Assembly (NCBI GenBank): GCA_039183635.1
Contig: JBCDBL010000007.1
Location: 1-56,417 of the forward strand
Length of the DNA stretch: 56,417 bases
Direction of reading: 5' to 3'
From: JBCDBL01 sp039183635
Lineage (GTDB): Bacteria; Pseudomonadota; Alphaproteobacteria; Caulobacterales; Parvularculaceae
Of the stretch, positions 30,133 to 38,334 are shown in pieces. A model generated the notes under the pieces. That model was not told the origin of the DNA and made no database searches. It was given only the letters and a program-made list of their open reading frames with translations. The translations under genes and the position numbers were made by a program. Every line of letters begins with the position of its first letter. Position 1 is the stretch's first letter.

Positions 30133-30641
30133 GCTGCGGCGGCCTTAAAGGTCAAAGCGACGCCGTTGTTGCAATAGCGCAGGCCCGTCGGTTGCGGTCC
30201 GTCTTTAAAGACATGCCCCTGATGACCGCCGCAGCGGGTGCAGTGGTATTCCGTGCGCGGGTAGACGAGTTTGAAATCGGTTTTGGTCTCCACTGCGCCG
30301 TCCAGCACCTCGAAGAAGGAGGGCCAGCCGGTGCCGGAATCGAATTTCATGTCCGAAGAAAACAGCGGCAGATCGCAGCCGGCGCAATGGTAGACGCCCT
30401 TGCGCTTCTCATCGTTGAGGGGGCTTGTGAACGGCCGTTCTGTGCCCTCTTTGCGCAAAACGTAAAATTGGTCCTCCGTCAGGCGCGCCTTCCATTCCTC
30501 TTTCGTGAGATCCCACTTGGCTTTGTCTTCGGCGGTGACGGTCATGGCGGCGGCTGTATCCTTTGTCGAAAAACGGGTGACAAGCGCGCCTGCAGCAGCG
30601 GCGCCCGCCAGTCCGTATAAAATAGCGCGTCTTGAAGGCAT
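30129..30641 (-). CDS. msrB: Tat-exported peptide methionine-(R)-sulfoxide reductase MsrB
   Basis: Repairs protein-bound methionine-R-sulfoxide. The 170-residue form chosen here starts at ATG 30641 with a twin-arginine-type signal (MPSRRAILYGLAG, alanine-rich stretch), so it should act in the periplasm. Zinc ligands Cys86, Cys89, Cys134 and Cys137 are present, with the catalytic Cys157 in GLRYCNNGVALTF; the more usual context is RYCxNS. A longer start at 30659 is possible. The gene lies between the free-methionine reductase and one of the repeat arrays. Confidence 0.9.
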   Translation of the reverse strand: MPSRRAILYGLAGAAAAGALVTRFSTKDTAAAMTVTAEDKAKWDLTKEEWKARLTEDQFYVLRKEGTERPFTSPLNDEKRKGVYHCAGCDLPLFSSDMKFDSGTGWPSFFEVLDGAVETKTDFKLVYPRTEYHCTRCGGHQGHVFKDGPQPTGLRYCNNGVALTFKAAAA

Positions 30642-30722
30642 TGTCGGCGCAATCCTCATATCGGTTGGAACTGAGGATAATATAGCGCGCTTTCGCCTCA
30701 CATGCGCATCACGCCTGCGTCA

Positions 30723-30867
30723 GAGCGCCGGGCGAATAAGTGGATGCCGGTTATTCGCTTCACCGGCGCGATAAACAAACGACCTGAGCGCCGGGCGAAT
30801 AAGTGGATGCCGGTTATTCGCTTCACCGGCGCGACCAGCAACAACCCGAGCGCCTAGCGATTTAACC
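30723..30867 (+). repeat. Tandem palindromic repeat array downstream of ubiA
   Basis: Two full 63-bp units begin at 30723 and 30786 and a decayed third at 30848. Each unit has outer arms GCGCCGG and CCGGCGC, inner arms GCGAATAA and TTATTCGC, and an 11-nt loop GTGGATGCCGG. The unit is the array form of hairpin 1 in the dispersed two-hairpin family. Confidence 0.85.
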
Positions 30868-30881
30868 AATCGCCTGAAGCT

Positions 30882-31814
30882 TTAGGCCGGCCAGGCGCCG
30901 GCGACGAAGGCGAGAAATACGATCAAGCCTATCCAAACGTTGGATTTGAACAGCCCCAGGCATTTGTCCGGCGCATCGATGTCGAGCCGCCAAACCTGCC
31001 AGGCGAAATGGAGCCCCGCAAGGGCGAGGCCGGCGAAGGCGGGCCAGGCGAGCCCTGCGAGGGCGGCGGCCAGACAGAACAGGCCGAACGCGACGGCGTA
31101 AAACCCGCCGAGCCAGATTTTTGTCTTCTCCCCGAATTTCAACGCTGTCGATTTCACCCCGAGGAGGGCGTCGTCCTCCTTATCCTGGTGGGCGTAGATT
31201 GTGTCGTAACCGAGGGTCCAGGCGACGCCGGCGGCGTATAAGGCGAAAGCCGGCGCGGCGAGGCCGCCGGTCTCGGACGCCCAGCCCATGAGCACGCCCC
31301 AGTTGAACGTGAGGCCAAGCCAGGCCTGGGGCCAATAGGTAATGCGCTTCATGAACGGATACGCCGCCACAAGGGCGAGAGAGCCGACGCCGAGGGCGAT
31401 CGTAAACCCGTTGAATTGCACAAGCACCCAAAGACCGATCAGACTGAGCGCGAAGAGAAACGCCGCGGCGGCTTTGGGGCTGACTTGCCCCGCCGGAAGC
31501 GGCCGTCCCGCCGTGCGGGCGACGCCTGCATCAATGTCGCGGTCGATAATGTCGTTGTACACGCACCCGGCGCCGCGCATGACGATCGCGCCGATGAGAA
31601 ATAAAAAAACATAGCCCGGGTTCGGAAGAACATATCCTTCCGCGCCGGTGACCAGCGTCAGGCCCCAAACGCAAGGCCAGAACAACAGCCACACGCCCAC
31701 CGGGCGATCCGCGCGCATAAGGCGCAGGTAGGGTTTCGCCGGCGCAGGGGCGCGGGCGTCGACCCAGTTGCCTGGGGCGGCGTCTTGCGGGGCGTTTGGC
31801 GCAGAGGTGCTCAT
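30882..31814 (-). CDS. ubiA: 4-hydroxybenzoate polyprenyltransferase UbiA
   Basis: Attaches a polyprenyl chain to 4-hydroxybenzoate in ubiquinone synthesis, in the inner membrane. The 310-residue protein has eight or nine hydrophobic helices and the two aspartate-rich motifs that bind Mg-diphosphate: NDIIDRDID and, later, YDTIYAHQDKEDD. RPLPAG follows the first, as is usual. I start at ATG 31814; an ATG at 31826 is also possible, and the longer open frame beyond that is made of repeat sequence. It is bracketed on both sides by tandem repeat arrays and has no operon partner. Confidence 0.93.
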   Translation of the reverse strand: MSTSAPNAPQDAAPGNWVDARAPAPAKPYLRLMRADRPVGVWLLFWPCVWGLTLVTGAEGYVLPNPGYVFLFLIGAIVMRGAGCVYNDIIDRDIDAGVARTAGRPLPAGQVSPKAAAAFLFALSLIGLWVLVQFNGFTIALGVGSLALVAAYPFMKRITYWPQAWLGLTFNWGVLMGWASETGGLAAPAFALYAAGVAWTLGYDTIYAHQDKEDDALLGVKSTALKFGEKTKIWLGGFYAVAFGLFCLAAALAGLAWPAFAGLALAGLHFAWQVWRLDIDAPDKCLGLFKSNVWIGLIVFLAFVAGAWPA

Positions 31815-31920
31815 GGGCCGGACCATAACCCAAGCTGCATCGCACCGAAAGGTGAAGACCGTGTAAAGCCGCGGCGGTATTAAACGATGCGCGGGCGCCA
31901 ATTCGGACGCTTGCCAATAA

Positions 31921-32095
31921 GAGCGCCGGGCGAATAAGTGGACACCGGTTATTCGCTTCACCGGCGCGACAAACAAAAACCTAAGCGCCGGGCGAATAAG
32001 TGGACACCGGTTATTCGCTTCACCGGCGCGACAAATAAAAACCTGAGCGCCGGGCGAATAAGTGGACACCGGTTATTCGCTTCACCGGCGCGACG
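31921..32095 (+). repeat. Tandem palindromic repeat array upstream of ubiA
   Basis: Three nearly identical 62-bp units begin at 31921, 31983 and 32045. Outer arms GCGCCGG/CCGGCGC, inner arms GCGAATAA/TTATTCGC, loop GTGGACACCGG. The spacer between units reads ACAAACAAAAACC or close. Near-identity among the three suggests recent amplification. Confidence 0.9.
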
Positions 32096-32430
32096 GATAT
32101 AAGGTTTCCCTGCTTCAGCCGATTTTATGACTCGGCTGAAGCAATAGGACTTGGCCTTGCCGCAGCCTTGGGATATAGCGTATAAGTCTGATATGACGTA
32201 AAGCAGCCAAAAGGGCTTTAAATGATAATGTTTTTATAGCTGCGGGCTGACAGGAGAATAGCCCGTAAGAGGACAGGCCGCCGGCGTGACGCCGCGGACG
32301 CCTTCAAAAGACCGGATGCCGATCGCGTAACCTGCGATAGCGCACAGGGCCGTTTCTCCCACCCGCATAAAAGCTGTGAAAACAATAAGGACGCCTGCGC
32401 GTCCCATACGTCTTACAAGGATTACTTAAC
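32096..32430 (+). other. Long, structured leader region before the second ABC exporter
   Basis: No gene is present in these 335 bp. A perfect 12-bp inverted repeat, TGCTTCAGCCGA (32111-32122) and TCGGCTGAAGCA (32132-32143), comes first. Further on are stems GCGGGCT/AGCCCGT (near 32243-32269) and CCGCCGGCG/CGCCGCGG (near 32279-32298). I recognise no known riboswitch or small RNA, but the density of stems before a transporter start makes a structured 5' leader possible. Confidence 0.35.
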
Positions 32431-34338
32431 ATGACAGACGCTTTTGACGCCGCCGCCGCGGCTTCCGCTTCTGTATCTGGGAACGCCCCGGACCGGCGCC
32501 CGGACGAGACGCCCATCGAAGGCTCCGCCCAGGGGCCTGGCCGCAACCGCCGTCCTCGCCGCCTGAACGAGGAAGGGGAGGAGCTGAACACGACATTTTG
32601 GCAAGTCCTGGTCTTCGCCTGGAGCTATTGGCGCCGGTCGCCTGTTTTGTTCGCCTCCACCTTTGTGTTCATGGCCCTGGCCACGATCGCCGACAGTTTG
32701 CTCCCCGCGGCGTCGGGGCGCCTGATCGATCTTTTGACGACTGACGGGCCTGGGGCCGCGGAACGCCCTGTGGTTCAGGCGTTGATGTTGTTCGTCTGCC
32801 TCAGCCTGGCGTTCTTCGTGCTGCGCAATACCGCGGTCCGTCTCACCTTGCCGCTGGCGACGAACAATATGTCGATGCTGGTGCGGGAGAGCTTCGCCAA
32901 GGTGCAGACGTTTTCCGCCGATTGGCACGCCAACGCTTTCGCCGGCTCCACGGTGCGCAAAATCACCCGGGGCATGTGGGCTTTCGATACGCTGACGGAC
33001 GTTATTTTGATCGGTATTTTCTCGCCGATACTGGTGATCCTGGCGCTGTCGGTGCAGATGGCGCTGCGCTGGCCTTTGCTTGGTCTGTTTATGATCCTGG
33101 GCGCCGTCGCCTTCGCCGCTTTGAGTGTGCTCCTCGGTCTGAAATATGTCGTCCCGGCGAACCGCCGCTCGAACGAGGCGGACTCGGCGCTTGGGGCGGC
33201 GCTGGCCGATGCGGTCACCTGCAACGCCATCGTCAAGGCGTTCGGCGCCGAGGCGCGGGAGCAGGCGCGCCTTGGGGGGAGTGCGGAGAGCTGGCGCGCG
33301 AAAACGCTGCGGGCCTGGCGGCGGTGGGTCAATATGTGGCTGGCCCAGTCTGCGGTTTTGCTGACGATGCAGACGGGACTGATCGGCTTTGTCGTATTGC
33401 GCTGGTCCGAGGGACTGGCGACGGCGGGGGATGTCGCCTTTGCAATTACGGCGTTCTTAATCGTCAGTTCCTATTTGCGGACCTTGGGCGACAATTTGCA
33501 GCAATTGCAAAGGGCCGTGAACGAACTTGACGATGTTGTCTATTTCGCCGACCAGGAGGCGGATGTGAAGGACGCGTCCGGCGCGGCGGCCTTCGTTCCC
33601 GGTGCTGGAGCGATTTCGTTCGAGGACGTTGCGTTTCGCTATAAAAACCAGCCGCGCTCGATTTACGAGGCCTTTAACCTTTCGATCCGCGCCGGCGAGC
33701 GCGTGGCCCTGGTGGGCCCGTCCGGGTCCGGCAAAAGCACGTTCGTGAAATTGTTGCAGCGTCTTTACGACGTGGATGGCGGACGCATCGTTATAGACGG
33801 TCAGGACATCGCCGGGGTCGGTCAGGACAGCCTGCGCCAAGCGATCTCCGTGGTGCCGCAGGACCCGGCGTTGTTCCATAGAACCTTGTCGGAGAATATC
33901 GCTTACGCCAGGCCCGACGCGACGCCTGCCGACATCGAAGCGGCCGCGACGCGGGCGCGCGCCCACGATTTTATCGCCGGCTTGCCGCAAGGGTATGAAA
34001 CCCTCGTGGGAGAGCGGGGGGTGAAGTTGTCCGGCGGCGAACGCCAAAGGATCGCCATCGCCCGGGCGTTCCTGGCCGATGCGCCGATCCTTATCCTCGA
34101 CGAGGCGACGTCCAGCCTTGATTCTGAGACCGAGGCGGACATTCAGGCGGCCATGGATGACCTGATCGCAGGTCGCACGGCGATCATCATCGCCCATCGT
34201 TTGTCCACGATCCGCGACGCCGACCGCATCCTTGTCTTCGATGGCGGTCGCATCGTGGAAGAAGGGCGTCATGAGGAGTTGCTCCGTCGTAAGAACGGCC
34301 GCTATCGTGCGCTCCACGCCATACAGGGCGCGGCTTAA
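32431..34338 (+). CDS. ABC exporter (fused permease-ATPase)
   Basis: A 635-residue half-transporter. Residues 1-50 are a disordered, charged extension. Six transmembrane helices follow (about 60-350), then the ATPase with Walker A GPSGSGKST near 428-436, signature LSGGERQRIAIARA near 532, Walker B LILDEATSSLD and H-loop IIAHRLSTI. It acts as a dimer in the inner membrane, exporting lipid, peptide or drug. It resembles the first exporter in this window; of the two, the other sits beside lipid A genes, so this one may have a separate substrate. A 335-bp structured leader precedes it. Confidence 0.85.
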   Translation: MTDAFDAAAAASASVSGNAPDRRPDETPIEGSAQGPGRNRRPRRLNEEGEELNTTFWQVLVFAWSYWRRSPVLFASTFVFMALATIADSLLPAASGRLIDLLTTDGPGAAERPVVQALMLFVCLSLAFFVLRNTAVRLTLPLATNNMSMLVRESFAKVQTFSADWHANAFAGSTVRKITRGMWAFDTLTDVILIGIFSPILVILALSVQMALRWPLLGLFMILGAVAFAALSVLLGLKYVVPANRRSNEADSALGAALADAVTCNAIVKAFGAEAREQARLGGSAESWRAKTLRAWRRWVNMWLAQSAVLLTMQTGLIGFVVLRWSEGLATAGDVAFAITAFLIVSSYLRTLGDNLQQLQRAVNELDDVVYFADQEADVKDASGAAAFVPGAGAISFEDVAFRYKNQPRSIYEAFNLSIRAGERVALVGPSGSGKSTFVKLLQRLYDVDGGRIVIDGQDIAGVGQDSLRQAISVVPQDPALFHRTLSENIAYARPDATPADIEAAATRARAHDFIAGLPQGYETLVGERGVKLSGGERQRIAIARAFLADAPILILDEATSSLDSETEADIQAAMDDLIAGRTAIIIAHRLSTIRDADRILVFDGGRIVEEGRHEELLRRKNGRYRALHAIQGAA

Positions 34339-34524
34339 GGTTTATCATCTGTATAAAGCCTGATTGGCCTGCTTGTCCTCCTCCGCACGCGGGGGAGGAC
34401 AAGTTACGGTTGCCGTCGTAATCGCCTTTGCACTTGACCGCCTGAGACATCCATTGCCGGGCTGGCGGTCCAGGGCGCGCAATGGGCGGGCGCCCCTAAT
34501 TTATTTTGCCGGAGTTTGTCCTCC
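34339..34524. other. Spacer after the exporter gene
   Basis: The only clear element is the inverted repeat at 34372-34403. No gene is seen before the decayed DUF1993 frame at 34525. Confidence 0.5.
34372..34403 (+). terminator. Perfect inverted repeat after the second ABC exporter
   Basis: Arms CTTGTCCTCC (34372-34381) and GGAGGACAAG (34394-34403) are perfect over ten bases, with a partly paired GC-rich loop, 34 bp after the stop. The trailing T-run is absent (TTAC only), so termination strength is uncertain. Confidence 0.5.
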
Positions 34525-34705
34525 ATGTCGCTGACCGCACTTCTTATTCCCGCCTATACGCAGATGCTGAAAGCTTTGTCGGCCTGGTTGGACAAGGCGC
34601 AGGAGCAGATCGACGACGCCGAAACGCTTTTGTCCGCCCGCTTTCTTGCTGTCCATGACGGCGATTTTCGCATTCGACTTCATCGCGGCTGACGCTGTAA
34701 ACTGA
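34525..34705 (+). pseudogene. Decayed DUF1993 gene fragment
   Basis: The ATG frame at 34525 reads MSLTALLIPAYTQML, then KALSAWLDKAQEQ and TLLSARF, matching the start of DUF1993 proteins (cytosolic helical bundle, related to DinB-like folds). It then ends at 34692. The expected continuation, LAPDM-x-F-x-FQ-x-AAD, appears in another frame from 34655 (MTAIFAFDFIAADAV) before a stop at 34703. So the gene is frameshifted and lacks its last two thirds (family length is about 165 residues). I call it a remnant, not a functional small protein. Confidence 0.6.
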
Positions 34706-34735
34706 AAGAGGACGAGGATGGACTTAGCTTCCCCT

Positions 34736-35056
34736 TTATGTCTGCGTGCGGCCCCAGTCCCTGAGGACTGTAAACACAGGCGCGAGCGTTTCGCCCTTTT
34801 TGCTCAATACATATTCCGCCCGCGGGGGGTGATCTGAATAAAAGGACCTTTCGATCAAGCCCTTCGCTTCGAGCGTTTTGAGGCGAGACGAAAGGGTGGT
34901 CGGCCCTATTCCGGAAAGAGACTGTTTTAGGTCCTGAAATCGATGGGGGCCGCGTAACAACAAGTCTCTTAGAATCAAAACGGACCACCGGTCGCCGATC
35001 ATATTGATCGTCCGCGAAATCGGGCATGGTTCTGCATCGTCGACGATATCGCTCAC
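34736..35056 (-). CDS. HxlR family transcriptional regulator
   Basis: A 106-residue winged-helix regulator. CPISRTINMIGDRWSVLILRDLLLRG is the HxlR opening with its redox-type cysteine (Cys10 in this count), followed by the recognition helix region GIGPTTLSSRLKTLEAKGLI and the wing PPRAEYVLSKKGE. Such regulators sense electrophiles or oxidants through the single cysteine and repress neighbouring genes. I chose the GTG at 35056, which has AGGAGG six bases ahead, over a TTG seven codons upstream. It diverges from a MipA/OmpV outer-membrane gene, which is its likely target. Confidence 0.88.
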   Translation of the reverse strand: MSDIVDDAEPCPISRTINMIGDRWSVLILRDLLLRGPHRFQDLKQSLSGIGPTTLSSRLKTLEAKGLIERSFYSDHPPRAEYVLSKKGETLAPVFTVLRDWGRTQT

Positions 35057-35098
35057 TTTGGGCCTCCTTGAGGTCAAAATATCAAAGTTGATCTTTTA

Positions 35099-35131
35099 TT
35101 GACATAAAATCCTATTTTTGTACTAAATACA
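35099..35131 (+). promoter_or_regulatory. Promoter and operator of the mipA/ompV-like gene
   Basis: TTGACA (35099-35104) and TACTAA (35121-35126) form a sigma-70 type pair with 16-bp spacing. The palindrome TGTA-N5-TACA (35119-35131) covers the -10 element, and ATCAA-AG-TTGAT (35081-35092) lies just upstream. Both are candidates for binding by the divergent HxlR protein. Confidence 0.5.
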
Positions 35132-35164
35132 TTTTTGATAGTTACTATATCTGGAGTCGGTCTC

Positions 35165-35983
35165 ATGGCGAAACGGCGAGGTCGTGCGCGTCGCATATCA
35201 AGCAGTTTACTGCTCATTTCCATATTCACCGCATGTGTCGGGTCTGGTATTGCAAAGGAAACGCAGAGCGGCGGTTTCTTCGTCACCGGCGTTGCAGCCC
35301 TTCCGGAATACGAAGGCGCCGATGACAATCGCGTTGTTCCGTTTTTCGTAGGCAGGCGAAGTGTTTTCGGCTTTGACACGGAACTTGAGGGATTGAGAGC
35401 GCGCTTGGATCTGCTCGATCACGCGATCCTAAAGGCGGGACCAGCTGTCGGCGTCACCCTTCCTCGAAATGATTCGTTTGTCGATGAACTGTCTGTTCAG
35501 CGCCTCGAAGAGGTGGACACAGCTTTTGAGGTTGGCGGGTTCGTAGGGTTTGAATATCCCATTGGGCGAACAGCAGAGGATGCGCTTAGCGGTCACGTCG
35601 CCATCCGCCAGGACGTTCTGGGGGCGCATGACGGGCTCGTCATTACGCCTGAGCTTGAGTATTTTTTTAAAGTCAATCGTATGCTGAGGTTTGGATTGGG
35701 GCTGAACGCCACATGGGCGAACGGTGACTATCACGATACCTACTTCTCCATTAACGCGCCTGATGCGCTGGCCTCTGGCTTAACGGAATTTCAGGCTGAG
35801 GCGGGCTTTAAAGACGTTGGCGTTGAAGTTTACAATATCCTGTCCTTCAGCGAGACATGGGGCGTATTTTCGCGCGTGGCCTACAACAGACTGCTTGGGG
35901 ACGCCGCGGACAGCCCCGTCGCAGCGGGTGTTGGCTCGGAGGATCAGCTTTTTTACGGCCTTGGCGTTTTTTATCGGTGGTGA
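35165..35983 (+). CDS. MipA/OmpV family outer-membrane protein
   Basis: A 272-residue beta-barrel protein. A basic N-terminus and hydrophobic stretch (SSLLLISIFTACVG) form the signal peptide. GGFFVTGVAALPEYEGADD and later RRSVFGFDTELEGLRARLD and the closing aromatic FYGLGVFYRW are family features. Members of MipA/OmpV are scaffolds or stress-responsive barrels in the outer membrane. I start at ATG 35165; an earlier in-frame start adds ten residues without a ribosome site. Its AT-rich promoter carries palindromes facing a divergent HxlR gene. Confidence 0.85.
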   Translation: MAKRRGRARRISSSLLLISIFTACVGSGIAKETQSGGFFVTGVAALPEYEGADDNRVVPFFVGRRSVFGFDTELEGLRARLDLLDHAILKAGPAVGVTLPRNDSFVDELSVQRLEEVDTAFEVGGFVGFEYPIGRTAEDALSGHVAIRQDVLGAHDGLVITPELEYFFKVNRMLRFGLGLNATWANGDYHDTYFSINAPDALASGLTEFQAEAGFKDVGVEVYNILSFSETWGVFSRVAYNRLLGDAADSPVAAGVGSEDQLFYGLGVFYRW

Positions 35984-36069
35984 CGCATGCGCCAAGGTGA
36001 GGCGCTTTTGTTTGCCGGACGTCCATCGGGCCCTGCACATCACTGCGAAGTCAGGCATAGTGTTGCGCT

Positions 36070-36846
36070 ATGACCAAAGCTCCCCGCATTCGCCTGTATG
36101 TCGAAGACGACCTCGTCGCCGGCGCGCTGTTATCTCTGACGGCGGAGCAGGCGCACTACCTGTCCGCCGTGATGCGCCAAAAGCCTGGCGATGAAATGGC
36201 GCTGTTCAACGGTCGCGACGGGGAGTGGCGGGCGTGTTTGACGCAGGTGCGGAAAAAAACGGCCGTGGCGGACGTGGCGGAGCAACTGCGCCCGCAGGCG
36301 CCGGAGCCGGATCTGCAGCTTCTTTTTGCACCCGTAAAGCGCGGGCCCGTCGACTTTATGATCGAAAAGGCGACGGAGCTTGGCGTCAGCGCGTTTCGGC
36401 CTGTCGTGACCAATCGCACCGTCGTTACGCGGACGCCAGTGGAGCGGTTGCGCAAAAACGCCATTGAGGCGGCGGAGCAGTGCGGGCGCTTGTCGGCGCC
36501 CCCCGTGGCGGAGGCGGAGAAGCTGGAGCGGGTTTTGTCCCACTGGCCGGAGGGGCGAAAACTGATGTTCTGCGACGAGGCGGGCGACGACCCGGAGGCC
36601 GAATGGGGCGGGCCCGAGGGACGCGCCGCGCCGGCGCTTGAGGCCCTTGGCGGCGCCCAGCCCGGGCCCTGGGCCGTGCTTATCGGGCCCGAAGGCGGCT
36701 TTTCGCCCGCTGAACGGCGTTTGGTGCGGTCCATGCCCTATGCGGTTCCCGTCACCCTCGGCCCCCGTATTTTAAGGGCCGACACCGCGGCGGTCGCGGC
36801 GCTCACCCTGTGGCAGGCGGCCCTCGGCGACCTGGCGGTCGTATAA
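36070..36846 (+). CDS. rsmE: 16S rRNA m3U1498 methyltransferase RsmE
   Basis: Methylates N3 of U1498 in 16S rRNA using SAM. The 258-residue protein has an N-terminal PUA-like part (about 1-75) and a SPOUT domain with the trefoil knot. Knot motifs are present: DFMIEKATELGVSAFRPV, RKNAIEAAEQCGRLSAP, IGPEGGFSPAE and LGPRILRADTAAVAAL. These are diagnostic. It lies 114 bp upstream of gshA on the same strand, a neighbourhood that recurs in alphaproteobacteria. Confidence 0.95.
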   Translation: MTKAPRIRLYVEDDLVAGALLSLTAEQAHYLSAVMRQKPGDEMALFNGRDGEWRACLTQVRKKTAVADVAEQLRPQAPEPDLQLLFAPVKRGPVDFMIEKATELGVSAFRPVVTNRTVVTRTPVERLRKNAIEAAEQCGRLSAPPVAEAEKLERVLSHWPEGRKLMFCDEAGDDPEAEWGGPEGRAAPALEALGGAQPGPWAVLIGPEGGFSPAERRLVRSMPYAVPVTLGPRILRADTAAVAALTLWQAALGDLAVV

Positions 36847-36960
36847 AAGTTTAACTTCACCTCAACGTGATCGATAGAGATTGTCGCTTGGCGGCGGAGC
36901 GCGAAGCCGATAAGGGTGTCTGTTATGCGCGTTTAAGACGCCGCGCGCCGGAGACGTTCT

Positions 36961-38334
36961 ATGGGCGAGACAAAAAGCAAGGGGGCCGCCGCCCGGCCCA
37001 TCGAGACAAAATCTGAACTCGTCGCCTATCTGGAAGCCGGATGTAAGCCGAAATCGGCCTGGATGATTGGCACAGAGCACGAAAAGTTCGGGTTTTTGCG
37101 TGATACGTTGCGACCTTTGCCCTATGACGGCGCCCGGGGCGTGCGAACGATTTTGGAGGCCTTGCGCGACCGATACGACTGGGAGCCCGTTTTTGAGGGC
37201 GAAAATATCATCGGTTTGAAACAAGGCGGCGCTTCGGTTTCTCTGGAGCCGGGCGGTCAGTTTGAACTGTCCGGCGCGCCGCTGCGCCATTTACATGAGA
37301 CTTGCGACGAGGTGCACACCCATTTGCACCAGTTGCGCACCATCTGCGATCCTCTTGATATCGGTTTCCTCGGTCTGGGCTTTGCGCCGCACTGGGCGCG
37401 TGAGGATATGCCGGTCATGCCAAAGGGCCGTTACGACATCATGCGCGCTTATATGGCGAAGAAGGGCGCGCTTGGTCTCGACATGATGCTGCGCACGGCG
37501 ACGGTGCAGGTGAACCTCGATTTTTCCTCTGAAGCTGATATGCGCAAAAAGTTCCGCGTATCCATGGCCTTGCAGCCGATTGCTACGGCGTTGTTCGCAA
37601 ACTCGCCGTTTACGGATGGAAAGCCCAACGGCTATCTGTCGAAACGCGCTAATGTTTGGACCGACACGGACCCCGACCGCACAGGGCTTTTGCATTTCGT
37701 ATTTGAAGAGGGCTTCGGGTTTGAGCGATATGTCGATTATATCCTCGATGTGCCGATGTATTTCGTGAAACGTGACGGCGCTTATATCGATGTGTCGGGG
37801 GAATCTTTCCGGTCGTTTATGGAGGGGCGGCTTCCGCAATTGCCGGGGGAGACGCCAAGCCTTCAAGATTGGGACGATCATCTGACGACGGCGTTTCCAG
37901 AAGTTCGCATGAAACGGTTTTTAGAGATGCGCGGCGCAGATGGCGGCCCCTGGGCCCGGTTATGCGCTTTGCCGGCGTTCTGGGTGGGCTTGCTTTATGA
38001 CGAGGGCGCCCTCGATGCGGCATGGGATCTGTGTAAGGATTGGACTGAGACGGAGCGCGAGACTTTGCGCCTCAGCGCCATGGAGCATGGTCTCGCCGCA
38101 CCGTTTCGTAACGGGTCGATTGGCGACATCGCCCATAAAGCCGTAACGATCGCCCGCGCCGGACTAAAAGCCAGGGCCGACCTGGACGCGGCCGGACAGG
38201 ATGAAACCGGTTTTTTAACGACCCTGGAGGAGATCGTCGAAGGCGGGCGCACCCATGCGGAGGAGTTGCTGGCAAAGTATCATGGCGTCTGGAACGGCGA
38301 CGTCTCTCATATATTTGAAGAGTATGCATACTGA
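36961..38334 (+). CDS. gshA: Glutamate-cysteine ligase GshA (alphaproteobacterial/plant type)
   Basis: First step of glutathione synthesis, ATP-dependent joining of glutamate and cysteine. The 457-residue protein is of the plant-like GCL type typical of alphaproteobacteria. Recognisable blocks include MIGTEHEKFGF, SLEPGGQFELSGAPLRHLHET, GFAPHWAREDMPVMPKGRY, TATVQVNLDFSSEADM and FALPAFWVGLLYD-like sequence near the end. It overlaps the downstream glycosylase gene by 11 bases, so the two are likely cotranscribed. No gshB is in the window. Confidence 0.94.
   Translation: MGETKSKGAAARPIETKSELVAYLEAGCKPKSAWMIGTEHEKFGFLRDTLRPLPYDGARGVRTILEALRDRYDWEPVFEGENIIGLKQGGASVSLEPGGQFELSGAPLRHLHETCDEVHTHLHQLRTICDPLDIGFLGLGFAPHWAREDMPVMPKGRYDIMRAYMAKKGALGLDMMLRTATVQVNLDFSSEADMRKKFRVSMALQPIATALFANSPFTDGKPNGYLSKRANVWTDTDPDRTGLLHFVFEEGFGFERYVDYILDVPMYFVKRDGAYIDVSGESFRSFMEGRLPQLPGETPSLQDWDDHLTTAFPEVRMKRFLEMRGADGGPWARLCALPAFWVGLLYDEGALDAAWDLCKDWTETERETLRLSAMEHGLAAPFRNGSIGDIAHKAVTIARAGLKARADLDAAGQDETGFLTTLEEIVEGGRTHAEELLAKYHGVWNGDVSHIFEEYAY

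Noticed and set aside
31815..32069. N-terminal extension of UbiA
   Set aside because: It is translated from the palindromic repeat array and unrelated to UbiA.
30723..32095. CRISPR array
   Set aside because: Repeats are directly abutting 62-63 bp palindromes with no unique spacers and no cas genes.
32243..32298. 6S RNA, SRP RNA or a known riboswitch before the ABC exporter
   Set aside because: I compared the stems with remembered consensus features of these RNAs and found no diagnostic motif; only an unassigned structured leader is reported.
33457..34317. 286-codon minus-strand frame opposite the second ABC exporter
   Set aside because: Shadow of the ATPase domain, with no start signal and no domain.
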